Source: Oscillospiraceae bacterium
Lineage (GTDB): Bacteria > Bacillota > Clostridia > Oscillospirales > Ruminococcaceae
DNA length: 64,000 bases
Assembly (NCBI GenBank): GCA_017848115.1
Contig: JAGAKZ010000017.1
Location: 62,001 to 126,000 of the forward strand
Reading direction: 5' to 3'
Made by a program: the position numbers and the translations under genes. The notes under the pieces are model-generated. The model had not been told where the DNA came from, did no database searches, and worked only from the letters and a program-made list of their open reading frames with translations. This document shows, piece by piece, positions 43,584-53,801 of this stretch; positions within the stretch are counted from its first letter, which is position 1, and each line of letters starts with the position of its first letter.

Positions 43584-44031
43584 AAATCAGAACCTCTTTA
43601 CCTATTTCTTTTTTTATTAATTTCTGTGCTTTATCAAAATCATCAGCGTCGAGATATATCTCACTAATATCTATGCTGTTATCATCATTAATATTAATCT
43701 TTACTGAAATTTCATCAAATGATATTTCTGCTGTGTTCATAAGCTCTGATAATGAATTTTCAATATTATCTTCTATAAACCGACTCATTTCATTTTCTGC
43801 TGCCTCAGAAAGTGACGTGTACGATATGTCCGAATTTGTATGAATACTGTTTTTTATGGTTTCTGAAATATCACCTTTTACAACAGGAGACAGGAAAGCC
43901 ATCATAAACATAACAGAAAACATCATTTTTATATGAGCTGAAAATTTGTCATCCGGTTTTATCATATCAGCAGCACTGACAGCTATACCAATAAAACAAC
44001 CGGCACACGTCATTTTTTCAAGTATTTCCAT
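43552..44031 (-). CDS. spoIIIAF: Stage III sporulation protein AF
   Basis: This 159-aa protein has two N-terminal transmembrane helices (about residues 8-23 and 32-50). An acidic soluble part follows, with EIYLDADDFDKAQKLIKKEI. It lies 2 bp from spoIIIAE. Weakly conserved as a family, it is identified mainly by its position in the operon. Confidence 0.85.
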   Translation of the reverse strand: MEILEKMTCAGCFIGIAVSAADMIKPDDKFSAHIKMMFSVMFMMAFLSPVVKGDISETIKNSIHTNSDISYTSLSEAAENEMSRFIEDNIENSLSELMNTAEISFDEISVKININDDNSIDISEIYLDADDFDKAQKLIKKEIGKEVLIYEKSETKDTG

Positions 44032-44033
44032 AA

Positions 44034-45152
44034 CTACAGCACTGCCCCCATTTTCATTACTATAACAGTACAGATTATAAGCATCATAATAAACATCAAC
44101 ACTATACTTATCACTACACCAAGTACTGATTCAATATCTGCAAAAAGCTTTTTCAGATATGTACAGGCAAAAATATCAGCAGCAATCATCGACAGATAAA
44201 TCGAAATCCGATAGAAAAAAAGCGTTATCACAGGAGGAAGCATTACCGTTATAAGAATTATTATTCCTGCTGTACCTATTCCGTTTTTTAATATTCCAAG
44301 ACTTCCGTAAACAGTTGCATACGCATCCGAAATAGCTCCTCCTATTACCGGAACCAGATTTGAAACAAGATACTTTCCTGTTTTGACCGAAAGAGAATCA
44401 ACCGAACCTCCTGCTATACTCTGTATCGAAAGCAATCCTACAAATACTGTCATAATAAATCCCAGGACAACAGTGACAGATTTTTTAATACCCGTTATCA
44501 TTCCTGAAAGATTGATTCCCGGATTTACAGAATCTACGATACTCAAAGAAAAACAAACACTAAGCATGGGTACTAAAAATTCTTTAGCAATTAAAATCGC
44601 CGTTTCACATACTGTAAGAACTATCAGATTGTAGCTTCCTGCACTGGTAACATTTCCTGTTGCAACCATTGCGCCTGACATTACAGGAACATATCCCAGC
44701 ATAAATATTCCGCCCTCTTCTATTGAATTTGCTGCCTTTGTAAAACATTCACTGACCGGATCTTTTAATACTGATATACTAACGAGAACAGAAACTATTC
44801 CTGCCATATTATTTCCATTATACATATTTTGCGTAACCGATGAAAGTAATGTAATAGACAAAAGAAGAACCAAGAGCCTTAATGGTGCAGTTATATTTTC
44901 ACTAACTTTATCTGTAAGTAAAGCTAAAATTTTGTGAGGAGAATATTCCATAATTTTTTCCGGAGAAGAAACTGATATATTATTTTCCGAAAGTACACCA
45001 TCTGACGAATCATCAAGTATCGTATTTATATTATTTATTTCCTCGTCAAGAGTTGACTGTGCGTTTACGTTAATTTTCGGAAAGCAAATCAGATATAAAA
45101 ATACTGTTACAATAAATATCATCAGATAATTTTTTTTATTTATCTCTTTCAT
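44034..45152 (-). CDS. spoIIIAE: Stage III sporulation protein AE
   Basis: This 372-aa polytopic membrane protein has a cleavable-type signal region (residues 9-30) and about seven further helices. Family stretches include GGIFMLGYVPVMSGAM and GKYLVSNLVPVIGGAISDAY. It belongs to the multi-subunit export apparatus of the feeding tube. AAGAGG precedes the ATG. Confidence 0.94.
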   Translation of the reverse strand: MKEINKKNYLMIFIVTVFLYLICFPKINVNAQSTLDEEINNINTILDDSSDGVLSENNISVSSPEKIMEYSPHKILALLTDKVSENITAPLRLLVLLLSITLLSSVTQNMYNGNNMAGIVSVLVSISVLKDPVSECFTKAANSIEEGGIFMLGYVPVMSGAMVATGNVTSAGSYNLIVLTVCETAILIAKEFLVPMLSVCFSLSIVDSVNPGINLSGMITGIKKSVTVVLGFIMTVFVGLLSIQSIAGGSVDSLSVKTGKYLVSNLVPVIGGAISDAYATVYGSLGILKNGIGTAGIIILITVMLPPVITLFFYRISIYLSMIAADIFACTYLKKLFADIESVLGVVISIVLMFIMMLIICTVIVMKMGAVL

Positions 45153-45186
45153 TTTTATTCCTCTTTGGATTTAAAATATAAAAAAA

Positions 45187-45579
45187 TCAGGGTGTAAGTT
45201 TTTTTATAAAATCAGCAAGATCTTCTAACAAAGGAAGTGACAGAATCATAAGTGCTGTCTTCCCTGAAATTTCTACAGCTGTTGAAAGTGCATTTTCACC
45301 GCAATCCTTACATATATCACAGGCAAATTTTGTAATGTACGATATTCCTATAGATTTAAAAATTATGGAACTGTATTTCTGATCAAGACCACACATAAGA
45401 TACATATCACTGATAAAACTAAGTACAGGTGAAACATTTATAACAACAAAACCCATGATAACAGTACATGCTATTACTGCCAGCATTATTGACTGTTCTT
45501 TGTTATAGTTCCCGATCAACCGACACATGACTGCTGCCACGATGCACAGTGATGATATAAGCATTATATTCTCTACCAT
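45187..45579 (-). CDS. spoIIIAD: Stage III sporulation protein AD
   Basis: This 130-aa protein has about four transmembrane helices. It contains FKSIGISYITKFACDICKDC, the AD/AC family pattern. It overlaps spoIIIAC by 7 bp. Confidence 0.92.
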   Translation of the reverse strand: MVENIMLISSLCIVAAVMCRLIGNYNKEQSIMLAVIACTVIMGFVVINVSPVLSFISDMYLMCGLDQKYSSIIFKSIGISYITKFACDICKDCGENALSTAVEISGKTALMILSLPLLEDLADFIKKLTP

Positions 45580-45770
45580 ATTCCAAATACACTTTTCACT
45601 GTTTCAAAAAGAGTTCCTATTTCATCTATAATAAGCATAAGCACTACAATAAGACCTGCCAGAGTCGTAAGCATTGCCTGCTCTTCACGCTCCGCTCTTT
45701 TTAATACAAGATTTAAAACAGCAACAATTATGCCTGTACCGGCTATTTTAAAAATCAGATCTATATCCAC
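45573..45770 (-). CDS. spoIIIAC: Stage III sporulation protein AC
   Basis: This 65-aa protein has two transmembrane helices and the basic loop NLVLKRAEREEQAMLTTLAG, typical of SpoIIIAC. Its length is normal and its place between AB and AD is canonical. Confidence 0.93.
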   Translation of the reverse strand: MDIDLIFKIAGTGIIVAVLNLVLKRAEREEQAMLTTLAGLIVVLMLIIDEIGTLFETVKSVFGIW

Positions 45771-45785
45771 TTTTTATCATTCCTT

Positions 45786-46292
45786 TCAGACAATCATGAC
45801 TGATATAAATACACCTGCAAGCACACCAAGTGATCTGTAAAGTTTTCCTTTGCCAAGATTTTCGTGTGATATATTTTCATATAATTTTTCTATACTTTGC
45901 CTATGAACAGACAACATCGACAACTGGCCATCAGTGTTACTTCTGCCTATTGAGTTCCCTACACAGATAAGAATGCTCTTTTCTTCTTCACCAAGAACAG
46001 TATCATTTTTTATTGCAATTTCCCATGCATTTGCAAACTTTTCCCCGCTGTTATAAAGAACTACTGCCTTTTTTAAAAAACACAGCTCCTTAAATTGACT
46101 GTCTTGGGCTGTCTGAATAAGAAGCTGACCTGTGTGCACACCCTGAAAATCAATAAGAGTTGAAAATCTGTCAAGCATGAGCACTATAAGCCTCAGTCTG
46201 TTTTCTCTTTCGGAAAGAGAACGCGCCATTCCAATCCCAACAAGTGTTGTTGTCATTATTACAAACATTATTCCTATAATCTTAAATGCCAT
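45786..46292 (-). CDS. spoIIIAB: Stage III sporulation protein AB
   Basis: This 168-aa protein has hydrophobic helices at both ends and a soluble helical middle (ERENRLRLIVLMLDRFSTLI; GNSIGRSNTDGQLSMLSVHR). It resembles GspF-like components. Its start overlaps spoIIIAA by 11 bp. Confidence 0.92.
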   Translation of the reverse strand: MAFKIIGIMFVIMTTTLVGIGMARSLSERENRLRLIVLMLDRFSTLIDFQGVHTGQLLIQTAQDSQFKELCFLKKAVVLYNSGEKFANAWEIAIKNDTVLGEEEKSILICVGNSIGRSNTDGQLSMLSVHRQSIEKLYENISHENLGKGKLYRSLGVLAGVFISVMIV

Positions 46293-47208
46293 ATTTCTTA
46301 TCCTTACAATGCACTACTTCCCGTATCATGCCTGTCCTTTCCCCGTTTTCAAGAAATACAACGAGTCTGAAAATATCAAGGCCTATAAGTTTCATTATAT
46401 TTTTTCTCATATAAAGTTCCTCTTTATTTCCTGCGTGTACTGTTGCAATTACACTTACTCCCGTATTTGCAGAATTTGTGATAGCCTTTATATCATCGTC
46501 GCTGCCTATCTCATCACAGACTATGATTTCAGGAGACATCACTCTGAGTGCTGTGTTTATTCCTTCTTTTCTTGGATATCCATCAAAAACATCACATTTT
46601 TCTCCTATATCGTTTTGAGGGACACACATACTTACCGCCGCTATTTCACTCCTTTCATCTATAACAGAAACACGATACTCTTTTGAAAAATTTCTGCACA
46701 AATCTCTCAGAAATGTTGTCTTTCCGCTTCCCGGTGCACCTGCTATCAGTATTCCACAAGGAAATTCCTTTGAAAACAGGTTGAAAAAAAGATCCGAACA
46801 CCCCTTTATCTCATGTGCTATTCTAAAATTTATACTACTTATGTTCTTTATAGTTTTCATTCCTTTTTCATTAATAACTGCCGTACCGCACAAACCTACC
46901 CTGTGGCCACCGCTGACTGTTATAAAACCTTCCTTTAACTCCCTTGCATAACTGTGTACCGAATCGTCACATACAGAACAGAAGATATATTCCATATCAT
47001 TTGCAGTACATATGACTGCCATTTCTTTATCAGTTCCCGTCTTACCATTTCTGTACAGATATTTTTCACCGTTTTTTCCTCTCAAAATAACAGGAAAATT
47101 TATTTTAAGTCTTATTTCAGCTGTATCTTCCCATAAACTTTTATCTGACAATGAAAAAACCTCTCTTATAACTGCAGGGAAAAATTTTATCACTGACTGA
47201 CTATTCAT
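46282..47208 (-). CDS. spoIIIAA: Stage III sporulation protein AA (ATPase)
   Basis: This 308-aa secretion-type ATPase has Walker A ILIAGAPGSGKTTFLRDL (about residues 155-172) and Walker B EIIVCDEIGSDDDIKA (about 225-240), plus the GGHRVGLCGT motif. It energises the SpoIIIA-SpoIIQ channel. The first gene of eight, it has AAGGA upstream. No sigma-E promoter could be firmly assigned. Confidence 0.94.
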   Translation of the reverse strand: MNSQSVIKFFPAVIREVFSLSDKSLWEDTAEIRLKINFPVILRGKNGEKYLYRNGKTGTDKEMAVICTANDMEYIFCSVCDDSVHSYARELKEGFITVSGGHRVGLCGTAVINEKGMKTIKNISSINFRIAHEIKGCSDLFFNLFSKEFPCGILIAGAPGSGKTTFLRDLCRNFSKEYRVSVIDERSEIAAVSMCVPQNDIGEKCDVFDGYPRKEGINTALRVMSPEIIVCDEIGSDDDIKAITNSANTGVSVIATVHAGNKEELYMRKNIMKLIGLDIFRLVVFLENGERTGMIREVVHCKDKKYGI

Positions 47209-47319
47209 AATTTATCATTCCTTTCTCCGCACACTTCTTTTATTAAAATACTATGTATACAGAGCTCACTTTAGAACAATAATTTTTATGATAAGAGTTT
47301 TACAAAAAACAATAAAAAA

Positions 47320-47353
47320 ACAGAGAACCCACTGAAAAATATGGATTCTCCGT
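47320..47353 (-). terminator. Terminator of the Ig-repeat protein gene
   Basis: On minus, ACGGAGAATCC pairs with GGGTTCTCTGT (G-U pairs allowed) across a 12-nt loop. TTTTTTT follows. Confidence 0.82.
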
Positions 47354-47367
47354 AATTTTTTTAATTA

Positions 47368-50300
47368 TTATCTGTACTTTTTATTTTTTCTTTTCTTTAT
47401 CATAAATCCTGCAAATCCGGCTGCTGCCACACCCAAAGCCGCAACTGCTACTTTGAACCATGTCTTATGTACAAGTACTCTCGCAAAGCTTGGAGAGATA
47501 AGAACATTTTCAAGAGTTGTGTCATCGCTTTCAGGAATGTTTCCTGCCATATCATATGGTATTACTTCTATTCGCTGCGGTTCTTTTGCGCTTGGAACGT
47601 TAAATGTACATATTTGTGATTCTTCATCAAATGTGTAGTTTTCAGGATCAAGCTTTACGCTGTTTACGTATACTTCAACATTTCTTACCATAATATTGTC
47701 TTCAACCATTACCTTGAATGTCATGTTGTTTTCTCTGTATGAACCGTCGCTTTCTGCATTCAAGAAGTTTACATTTGGATTTGTCTTATCAACACCAAAT
47801 GTCAGGAGTGCATTGCTCTGTGTCGGATTTTCTGCTGTAGGTGTATCTGTATTGTTTTTGTTTCCGGCTTCATCTTCTGTGTACATAGAAAGCTCATACA
47901 ACGCATCATCTTCAAAATTCTTTGCATAGATGATATACTCATAATCTGCCCAGTCATTAGGGTCATCATTTTCTACAAGCGCATAGTGTTCACCCTCTAC
48001 AAGAGTCATACCTCTTCCGTCTTTTACAAGTGTAAGAATAGGTGTAAAGTCTTTTTTATGTGAGTTTACATTTATCTCTCTTATCACTACATCCTGCGGA
48101 GTTGTTGTATAGTTATTGTTCAGAGCGGCTGTAGCCTCAGCAAGTTCAAAAGTTGAACCATATCTGTTTACAGAAAATTTCTTTTCAGAAGTTATGTCAT
48201 TTCCTGACTTGTCCTTCGCTGTAACAGTAACAGTATAAATATCATCGTTTTCCTTTGTTTTTGGAATACTTTCAAATGTATATTTTACTTTACCGTTTTC
48301 TTTTTCAACAGTATTTTTAAACTCTACACCCTCGCCTCTCTTTACACCGCTTACTGAAACCTGTATGGAATCAGTATCAAGATTTGTATCGGTTATTGTA
48401 ATTGATGGGGCAACCTCACCATTGTAAGCCTTCTCATCTTCTACGCCGCCTATCTGTATATCAGGTTTTACGGTATCTATGTGGAATTTTTCCGAAAATT
48501 TCTTTTCAGCGTTATTTCCGGCTTTATCTCTGCCTGATACTTCAATCGTATAATAACCGTCAGAGTCGAATAAAAGTGTAGCCGTATGTACATCACCATC
48601 TGAACTCCACTGACTTATTGCCGGGAAATCTTCTGTTTTGCCATTTCTGGTTCCTGTTACCTTTATACGCGATGGATCAAAGTTTGTTTCTGTTATCTTT
48701 ATTGTAGCTGTTCTCTTATCACTGAAATGATTTTCATTTTCAAAGCTTGTATTATCATAGCTCACTTCAAGATCAGGAGCTGTTTTGTCTATGATAAACT
48801 CCGGTGACTGATACTGAGCAGCCTTGTTATCTGCCATATCAGTACAATCAACTGTAAACGAATGCTTTCCGTCTTCTACAAATGTGATAACCGACTGGTA
48901 AACTGCACTATCAGTATTTTCAGTGCCTTCTACAAGTACCCACTCAGTATTTGTATAAGCCGGTGTAATTGTTACCTTTGCAGGATCAAAGTTTCTTTCT
49001 TTTATTTTTACAGTAGCTCTTCTGTCTGCATTATAGATATCACTGTATGTTTCATCCGATTTGTCATTGCCAAAGCTTACATAAATTTCCGGAGCAGTTT
49101 TGTCGATACTGAACTGTTTTTCAACAGATGATGTATTTCCGGAATTGTCAGCCATATGAAGTGAAATAGTATTTCCGTTTTCATTTGATGACATTTTTAT
49201 GGTACCTGAAAGATCACTTACAAGATTTCTGTTACTTTCATCTGTTACAGTTTCATTCCAGATCTTATCATTATCGCTTATGTTGCCGTCAATATCAACG
49301 GTAGCTTTCTTTTCAGCATCACCATAATCGGTAGCTTTTATAGCTACTTCTTTTATGCCTGAATTTTTATCTGAAACAACAAGTTCGGCATCTATATCCT
49401 GATTGTAAAGTGCTGTTCCGTTTCTGTCAGTATAGGTTGTAGACGGAAGCTTGATATCTACTGATGATGTAAGTTTATGTCTTTCGCCATCCTCGCTTAC
49501 ATACGATGCATTTGAATACTTTATGTTCTTAGACATATTTGTTACTTTATCTCTTGCTTCAGCAGAAATATCACCCTTAAAACCTTCCGGAATAGTTACT
49601 GTATACTTATAATATATTTCACCATTTTCCTCATACTTATCAGGATTTCCAAAAAATGTTTTATATTCAGAACCATCAGGACTTGTAAGATAAACTCTTA
49701 TCCAGTCTATCCCTGCACTTGCATTTTCATCTTTTGCAACTACAGTTAATTCTTTTTCACTGTTTTTAAAGTATTTAAACTTGAAAGGCATACCTATATC
49801 AAGTGTCTTGGCTTCTTCCTCTTCACCATCAATGATAAATTTGATTATTTCCGGTGCTGTATCATCCTTGTATATGGTAATTTGTTCCTTTTCTCCGTTT
49901 ATCTTGTTATTTTTATTTGTTGCATTATCAAAAACCTCTATTGTGTAAACAAACGCACCGTCTTTTGGTGTTACTGTCCTTGTACTTACAATATATTCTT
50001 CTGATTTTGTGATTTCATCAAGATCGGCATAGTTAACACCGATTGAATCTTCTCCGATCATAGTTTCTGTTATATCCGGTTTCATACCGTCGGTAATATT
50101 GCTAACACCTTCGTAGATTTTTCTTGTTATATTTGTTGTCCATATTCCCGAATCATCATCACTTACGTTAAATGTTATAACAGCATCTCCAGGAAACCAA
50201 TCATTTCCATATTCATCCTTGTATACATGACCATAGAATTTATAACCATATCTGTTTGTATGTACAATATCAAGGTTACCTACCTTGATAACAGGAGCGG

Positions 50301-53300
50301 ATTTTTCTATTACAACTACATCAGAACCTTTTTCCGAATATATATTTTTTTCTTCACTCTGATTACCGGCATTATCAAAAGCTATTATATTACTTACAGC
50401 CCACTCACTTTTATTGCCGTTTTCATCACACTCAAATCCAAATGTTGCAGTTGCTGTAATTGAGTCTGAATCTGTATCTGTTTCTTTATTTTTCTCAACT
50501 AAAAACTCCTGCACATCCTCCTTGGCATTTTTTAGCTTCATTATTACCTTCTTCAAGTCAGATGAATGCTTCTTACTATCTGAAATATCAGCATCAATCT
50601 CAAATGAATCATTGTAAAACGTACCGAATTTTCTGAGCTGTACATTTTCATTTTTTACTTTAAAAGTATCTGAAACTGTTGGCGCTATATCATCTACATA
50701 AAATACTATTTTTTTGATTTCACTTTTATGTCCGGCTACGTCAGTACAATAAGCCTGAATCTCGATTTTTCCGTCTTTCGCTATTTGATCCTTATACTCA
50801 TCAGGAGTAATAATGATTTTTTCTGATTCACACTTAATATAATTTATTCCTTGCTTATTTACTCGCCAGCCAATTTTATTTATTCCTGAAGAAATATTTT
50901 CATCTTCTAAAGATACATTAATCTCCGGAAATGCTTTATACCAGTTCTGATCCTCTTTGATATAATCAGGTTCAGAGGCAATTGCCAAGTCGATAGTAGG
51001 TGTAGTTTCATCAAATATAACGTTGCATCCTGATCCAATTTTATTGTTTAACAGTTTTTCAGGATCACCCGTATATGAATATGTTGCTTTATTTCCTGCG
51101 TAATCTGTTACAATAATATCTATCCACGATCTTTCACCACCAGGCTCTTTACTTGAGAATTTATACTCAAATTTACCATCTCTAATTTGTTCACCTGACA
51201 GCAATTCATTTGATTTTTTCCCTGTCACCATATTTTTTTTCACAAATTCTATCTGTTTTAAACCTGAATTTTTATCATCAAACTGACCTGAAATAACGAG
51301 GTAACCTCCTCCAACATCATAGTTGACAATACAGTTCACAGGTACTTCTTTATTTTCTTCTGTTTTAACTCTTCCTGCGTCTTCCACTGTTACAAGTTCC
51401 GGAACAATTTTCTCGATTCTTGTTGTTATAGACTTTTTGTCTGTCGATGGGTTACCTACGCCATCTTCTACAGATACTGTAAACTCCTTAACAAACAATT
51501 CATCCTCTGTTGAAACAGAAAAACTCAATGTTTCTGTTTTATCACTGTTATCAACGACATTTATACATGATATTGAATAGTTGAGAGTCGGTTTTTCTTC
51601 GGAAACAGTATCGCCTTTATTTGCAGGAGCAGATACTTTGCATTCAAATGTTCCATCAGGATTCTTTGTAAATGTGTGAGTATTTCCTTCGTCATCACTG
51701 ATTATGACTTTTCCTGTCTTCGACGTTATACCGTCTAGTTTACTATGAAGTTCTTCACCAAAGTCATCAGCTGATACTGAAAATTTATCATCAACTGTTA
51801 CATCAATTATGAAATCTGAATTTGTCCATACTTCTCCGTTTGCGTTTGGTTCATTTTTTGGTGCAAGTTCAAAACGTGGTGCATGGGCATCAAGGTAAAT
51901 GTATTGGTTGGCGTCAAGGTAGTTGTTGCCGGAATCGTCGAGTATGCTGGTGATGTTGATGAAGATAGGTGGATTAGATGCAGGCATGACTTCTTCCCAA
52001 TATTTGATAGAATTTATTAATACAGCACTCTTTTCGGCATTTAACGTATATTTATCATATACTTTATCCATAATCATATGCTCAATAGAAAAAATATCTG
52101 GAAGATGCATAAATTTAAAACAATCTGATAGTTTACGAATAAAAACATTGTCTCTATATTTTAACGTTCTTTCATCGATTATGTGAGAATCAAAATCAAA
52201 ATCACCGCCTTGTTTCAAACCATAATAGCATAACATTATAGAAGGACTATAGCTTATACTCGGATCATAAGGGAGTATATTTTTTACTATATCTCCTAAA
52301 ACCGGTATTTCCTGCGGCAATGTATTTTCTGTTGCAGTAATAAAAAGATATTTATCTATATTATTTTCATCCTGTAATCTTTGTGGAACAACTATAGTTC
52401 CATCATCCGCAACATCAAAATCTATTGTAGCATCCTGTTCCCACTCACCTGTTGCAGGATCGAAGTAATACTTTGGAACAGATACTTTCTGAGGAATGGT
52501 ATCAACTTTAATAGTAAACTCCTTACCGTCCACTACTTCAAATTGTTCTTTCGGAAATTCTATATGACCGCTTGTAGAATAAGGAGTTTCGAGTTCTTTG
52601 GTGTACAGCACTGTGTCACCATCACAAATACTTATAGATTTGATGTATTCATTTTCACAATAAACATCATAACCATTATTATTTCTATACCATAAACATT
52701 CACGTTCTTCAGGAGTAGAATCACCTACTTTATAGATTTTATCATCGAATTTAACTTTATATTTCTTTGGAATCAACTTGTGCCTTACAGATTTTTCTTC
52801 AAGATATCTTTCTCCGTTATATACAACAAAATCCAACGTGCCATTGAAAATTATTTTGTCATCAGGATCTGCAAAATAATAATACTTATTAAGTGAAATA
52901 CCAATACCGTACGGCAAACAATGATCTATCATTGCTCCCAGATCAATATATTTTTCAATTTCGCCATCTATATAGCAATATTCAATAACATTAAATTGTG
53001 TATATATATCTTTATCTAAGTCTACTTTGACAGCAAATGTTCTGGAAGTATCGTTGGTATTTGAATTATTAATCTGTATAAATTTACTCTCAAAATCATC
53101 ACCAAAATAACTTGGTAGCATAGCTCCATATTGCATATTTCCTAATACACGAAGCACACTGCTATCATCAATGTCTATTCCAATGTGCTTCATCATATAA
53201 AGCTGATCTTTTTTGTTTTTTTCAATATTACTGCCTGTATAATTAAAAGTAAACATCATATATTCTGTAAACTTTATATCATTTCCATTTACTTCAGGTT

Positions 53301-53799
53301 TAGCATACAAAGAATTTGAATTAATCATCTTCCCATTCATTCCGGTCAACATATAAGGAAGTTTTGCCTGTATACCATTTTCAGTGATCTCAATAAATTC
53401 TTCCGATATACCAATACCCTTTAAAAAACCTATTGCTGCATCATCACTGTTTTCGAAACTTTTGCCTATAAAAGTAAAATTATAGTTATACACATTTGTA
53501 GGCTCTGTCGTTACATCTGTCGTAGTACTTTCGGTTACAGTAGTTGTAATACTATCGGTGGCCTCCGGAATAGTAGTGACAACAGGTTCTGTATATTTTG
53601 GCGTAGTTACAGTATCAGAAACAACATTATTACTTTCTGATGCTGTTATTGTCGTTGCAGAAGTAGAATTTTCAATCTTTGTATTTGATGGACTGATTTC
53701 TTCTGCAGCAATATATATATACTGACTCTGGTTTGCCGTTAAAAATGACAATGCTGCTACAAAAGCAATGGTTTTTTTCAACACGTCCCTTTTATTCAT
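47368..53799 (-). CDS. Giant Ig-repeat surface protein with C-terminal membrane anchor
   Basis: This 2143-aa protein has a signal peptide (residues 1-30) and a Thr/Ser-rich stretch (40-115). A unique region follows to about 650. About ten Ig-like modules come next, each starting with a phrase such as DKTAPEIYVSFG, DKTAPDLEVSYD or DDTAPEIIKF and ending with a D-x-A-G-N turn. Residues of about 2110-2132 form a transmembrane helix ending in a basic KKRKNKKYR tail, so it stays membrane-anchored; no LPXTG motif is seen. The ATG lies 2 bp after the cohesin-like gene's stop, with GGAGG inside that gene, so both are co-translated. It is probably an adhesin or stalk; the ligand is unknown. Confidence 0.88.
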   Translation of the reverse strand: MNKRDVLKKTIAFVAALSFLTANQSQYIYIAAEEISPSNTKIENSTSATTITASESNNVVSDTVTTPKYTEPVVTTIPEATDSITTTVTESTTTDVTTEPTNVYNYNFTFIGKSFENSDDAAIGFLKGIGISEEFIEITENGIQAKLPYMLTGMNGKMINSNSLYAKPEVNGNDIKFTEYMMFTFNYTGSNIEKNKKDQLYMMKHIGIDIDDSSVLRVLGNMQYGAMLPSYFGDDFESKFIQINNSNTNDTSRTFAVKVDLDKDIYTQFNVIEYCYIDGEIEKYIDLGAMIDHCLPYGIGISLNKYYYFADPDDKIIFNGTLDFVVYNGERYLEEKSVRHKLIPKKYKVKFDDKIYKVGDSTPEERECLWYRNNNGYDVYCENEYIKSISICDGDTVLYTKELETPYSTSGHIEFPKEQFEVVDGKEFTIKVDTIPQKVSVPKYYFDPATGEWEQDATIDFDVADDGTIVVPQRLQDENNIDKYLFITATENTLPQEIPVLGDIVKNILPYDPSISYSPSIMLCYYGLKQGGDFDFDSHIIDERTLKYRDNVFIRKLSDCFKFMHLPDIFSIEHMIMDKVYDKYTLNAEKSAVLINSIKYWEEVMPASNPPIFINITSILDDSGNNYLDANQYIYLDAHAPRFELAPKNEPNANGEVWTNSDFIIDVTVDDKFSVSADDFGEELHSKLDGITSKTGKVIISDDEGNTHTFTKNPDGTFECKVSAPANKGDTVSEEKPTLNYSISCINVVDNSDKTETLSFSVSTEDELFVKEFTVSVEDGVGNPSTDKKSITTRIEKIVPELVTVEDAGRVKTEENKEVPVNCIVNYDVGGGYLVISGQFDDKNSGLKQIEFVKKNMVTGKKSNELLSGEQIRDGKFEYKFSSKEPGGERSWIDIIVTDYAGNKATYSYTGDPEKLLNNKIGSGCNVIFDETTPTIDLAIASEPDYIKEDQNWYKAFPEINVSLEDENISSGINKIGWRVNKQGINYIKCESEKIIITPDEYKDQIAKDGKIEIQAYCTDVAGHKSEIKKIVFYVDDIAPTVSDTFKVKNENVQLRKFGTFYNDSFEIDADISDSKKHSSDLKKVIMKLKNAKEDVQEFLVEKNKETDTDSDSITATATFGFECDENGNKSEWAVSNIIAFDNAGNQSEEKNIYSEKGSDVVVIEKSAPVIKVGNLDIVHTNRYGYKFYGHVYKDEYGNDWFPGDAVITFNVSDDDSGIWTTNITRKIYEGVSNITDGMKPDITETMIGEDSIGVNYADLDEITKSEEYIVSTRTVTPKDGAFVYTIEVFDNATNKNNKINGEKEQITIYKDDTAPEIIKFIIDGEEEEAKTLDIGMPFKFKYFKNSEKELTVVAKDENASAGIDWIRVYLTSPDGSEYKTFFGNPDKYEENGEIYYKYTVTIPEGFKGDISAEARDKVTNMSKNIKYSNASYVSEDGERHKLTSSVDIKLPSTTYTDRNGTALYNQDIDAELVVSDKNSGIKEVAIKATDYGDAEKKATVDIDGNISDNDKIWNETVTDESNRNLVSDLSGTIKMSSNENGNTISLHMADNSGNTSSVEKQFSIDKTAPEIYVSFGNDKSDETYSDIYNADRRATVKIKERNFDPAKVTITPAYTNTEWVLVEGTENTDSAVYQSVITFVEDGKHSFTVDCTDMADNKAAQYQSPEFIIDKTAPDLEVSYDNTSFENENHFSDKRTATIKITETNFDPSRIKVTGTRNGKTEDFPAISQWSSDGDVHTATLLFDSDGYYTIEVSGRDKAGNNAEKKFSEKFHIDTVKPDIQIGGVEDEKAYNGEVAPSITITDTNLDTDSIQVSVSGVKRGEGVEFKNTVEKENGKVKYTFESIPKTKENDDIYTVTVTAKDKSGNDITSEKKFSVNRYGSTFELAEATAALNNNYTTTPQDVVIREINVNSHKKDFTPILTLVKDGRGMTLVEGEHYALVENDDPNDWADYEYIIYAKNFEDDALYELSMYTEDEAGNKNNTDTPTAENPTQSNALLTFGVDKTNPNVNFLNAESDGSYRENNMTFKVMVEDNIMVRNVEVYVNSVKLDPENYTFDEESQICTFNVPSAKEPQRIEVIPYDMAGNIPESDDTTLENVLISPSFARVLVHKTWFKVAVAALGVAAAGFAGFMIKKRKNKKYR

Positions 53800-53801
53800 A
53801 C

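Noticed and set aside
47209-47290. Sigma-E promoter of spoIIIA
   Set aside because: A TATACATA -10-like box on minus lacks a matching -35 box at the right distance.
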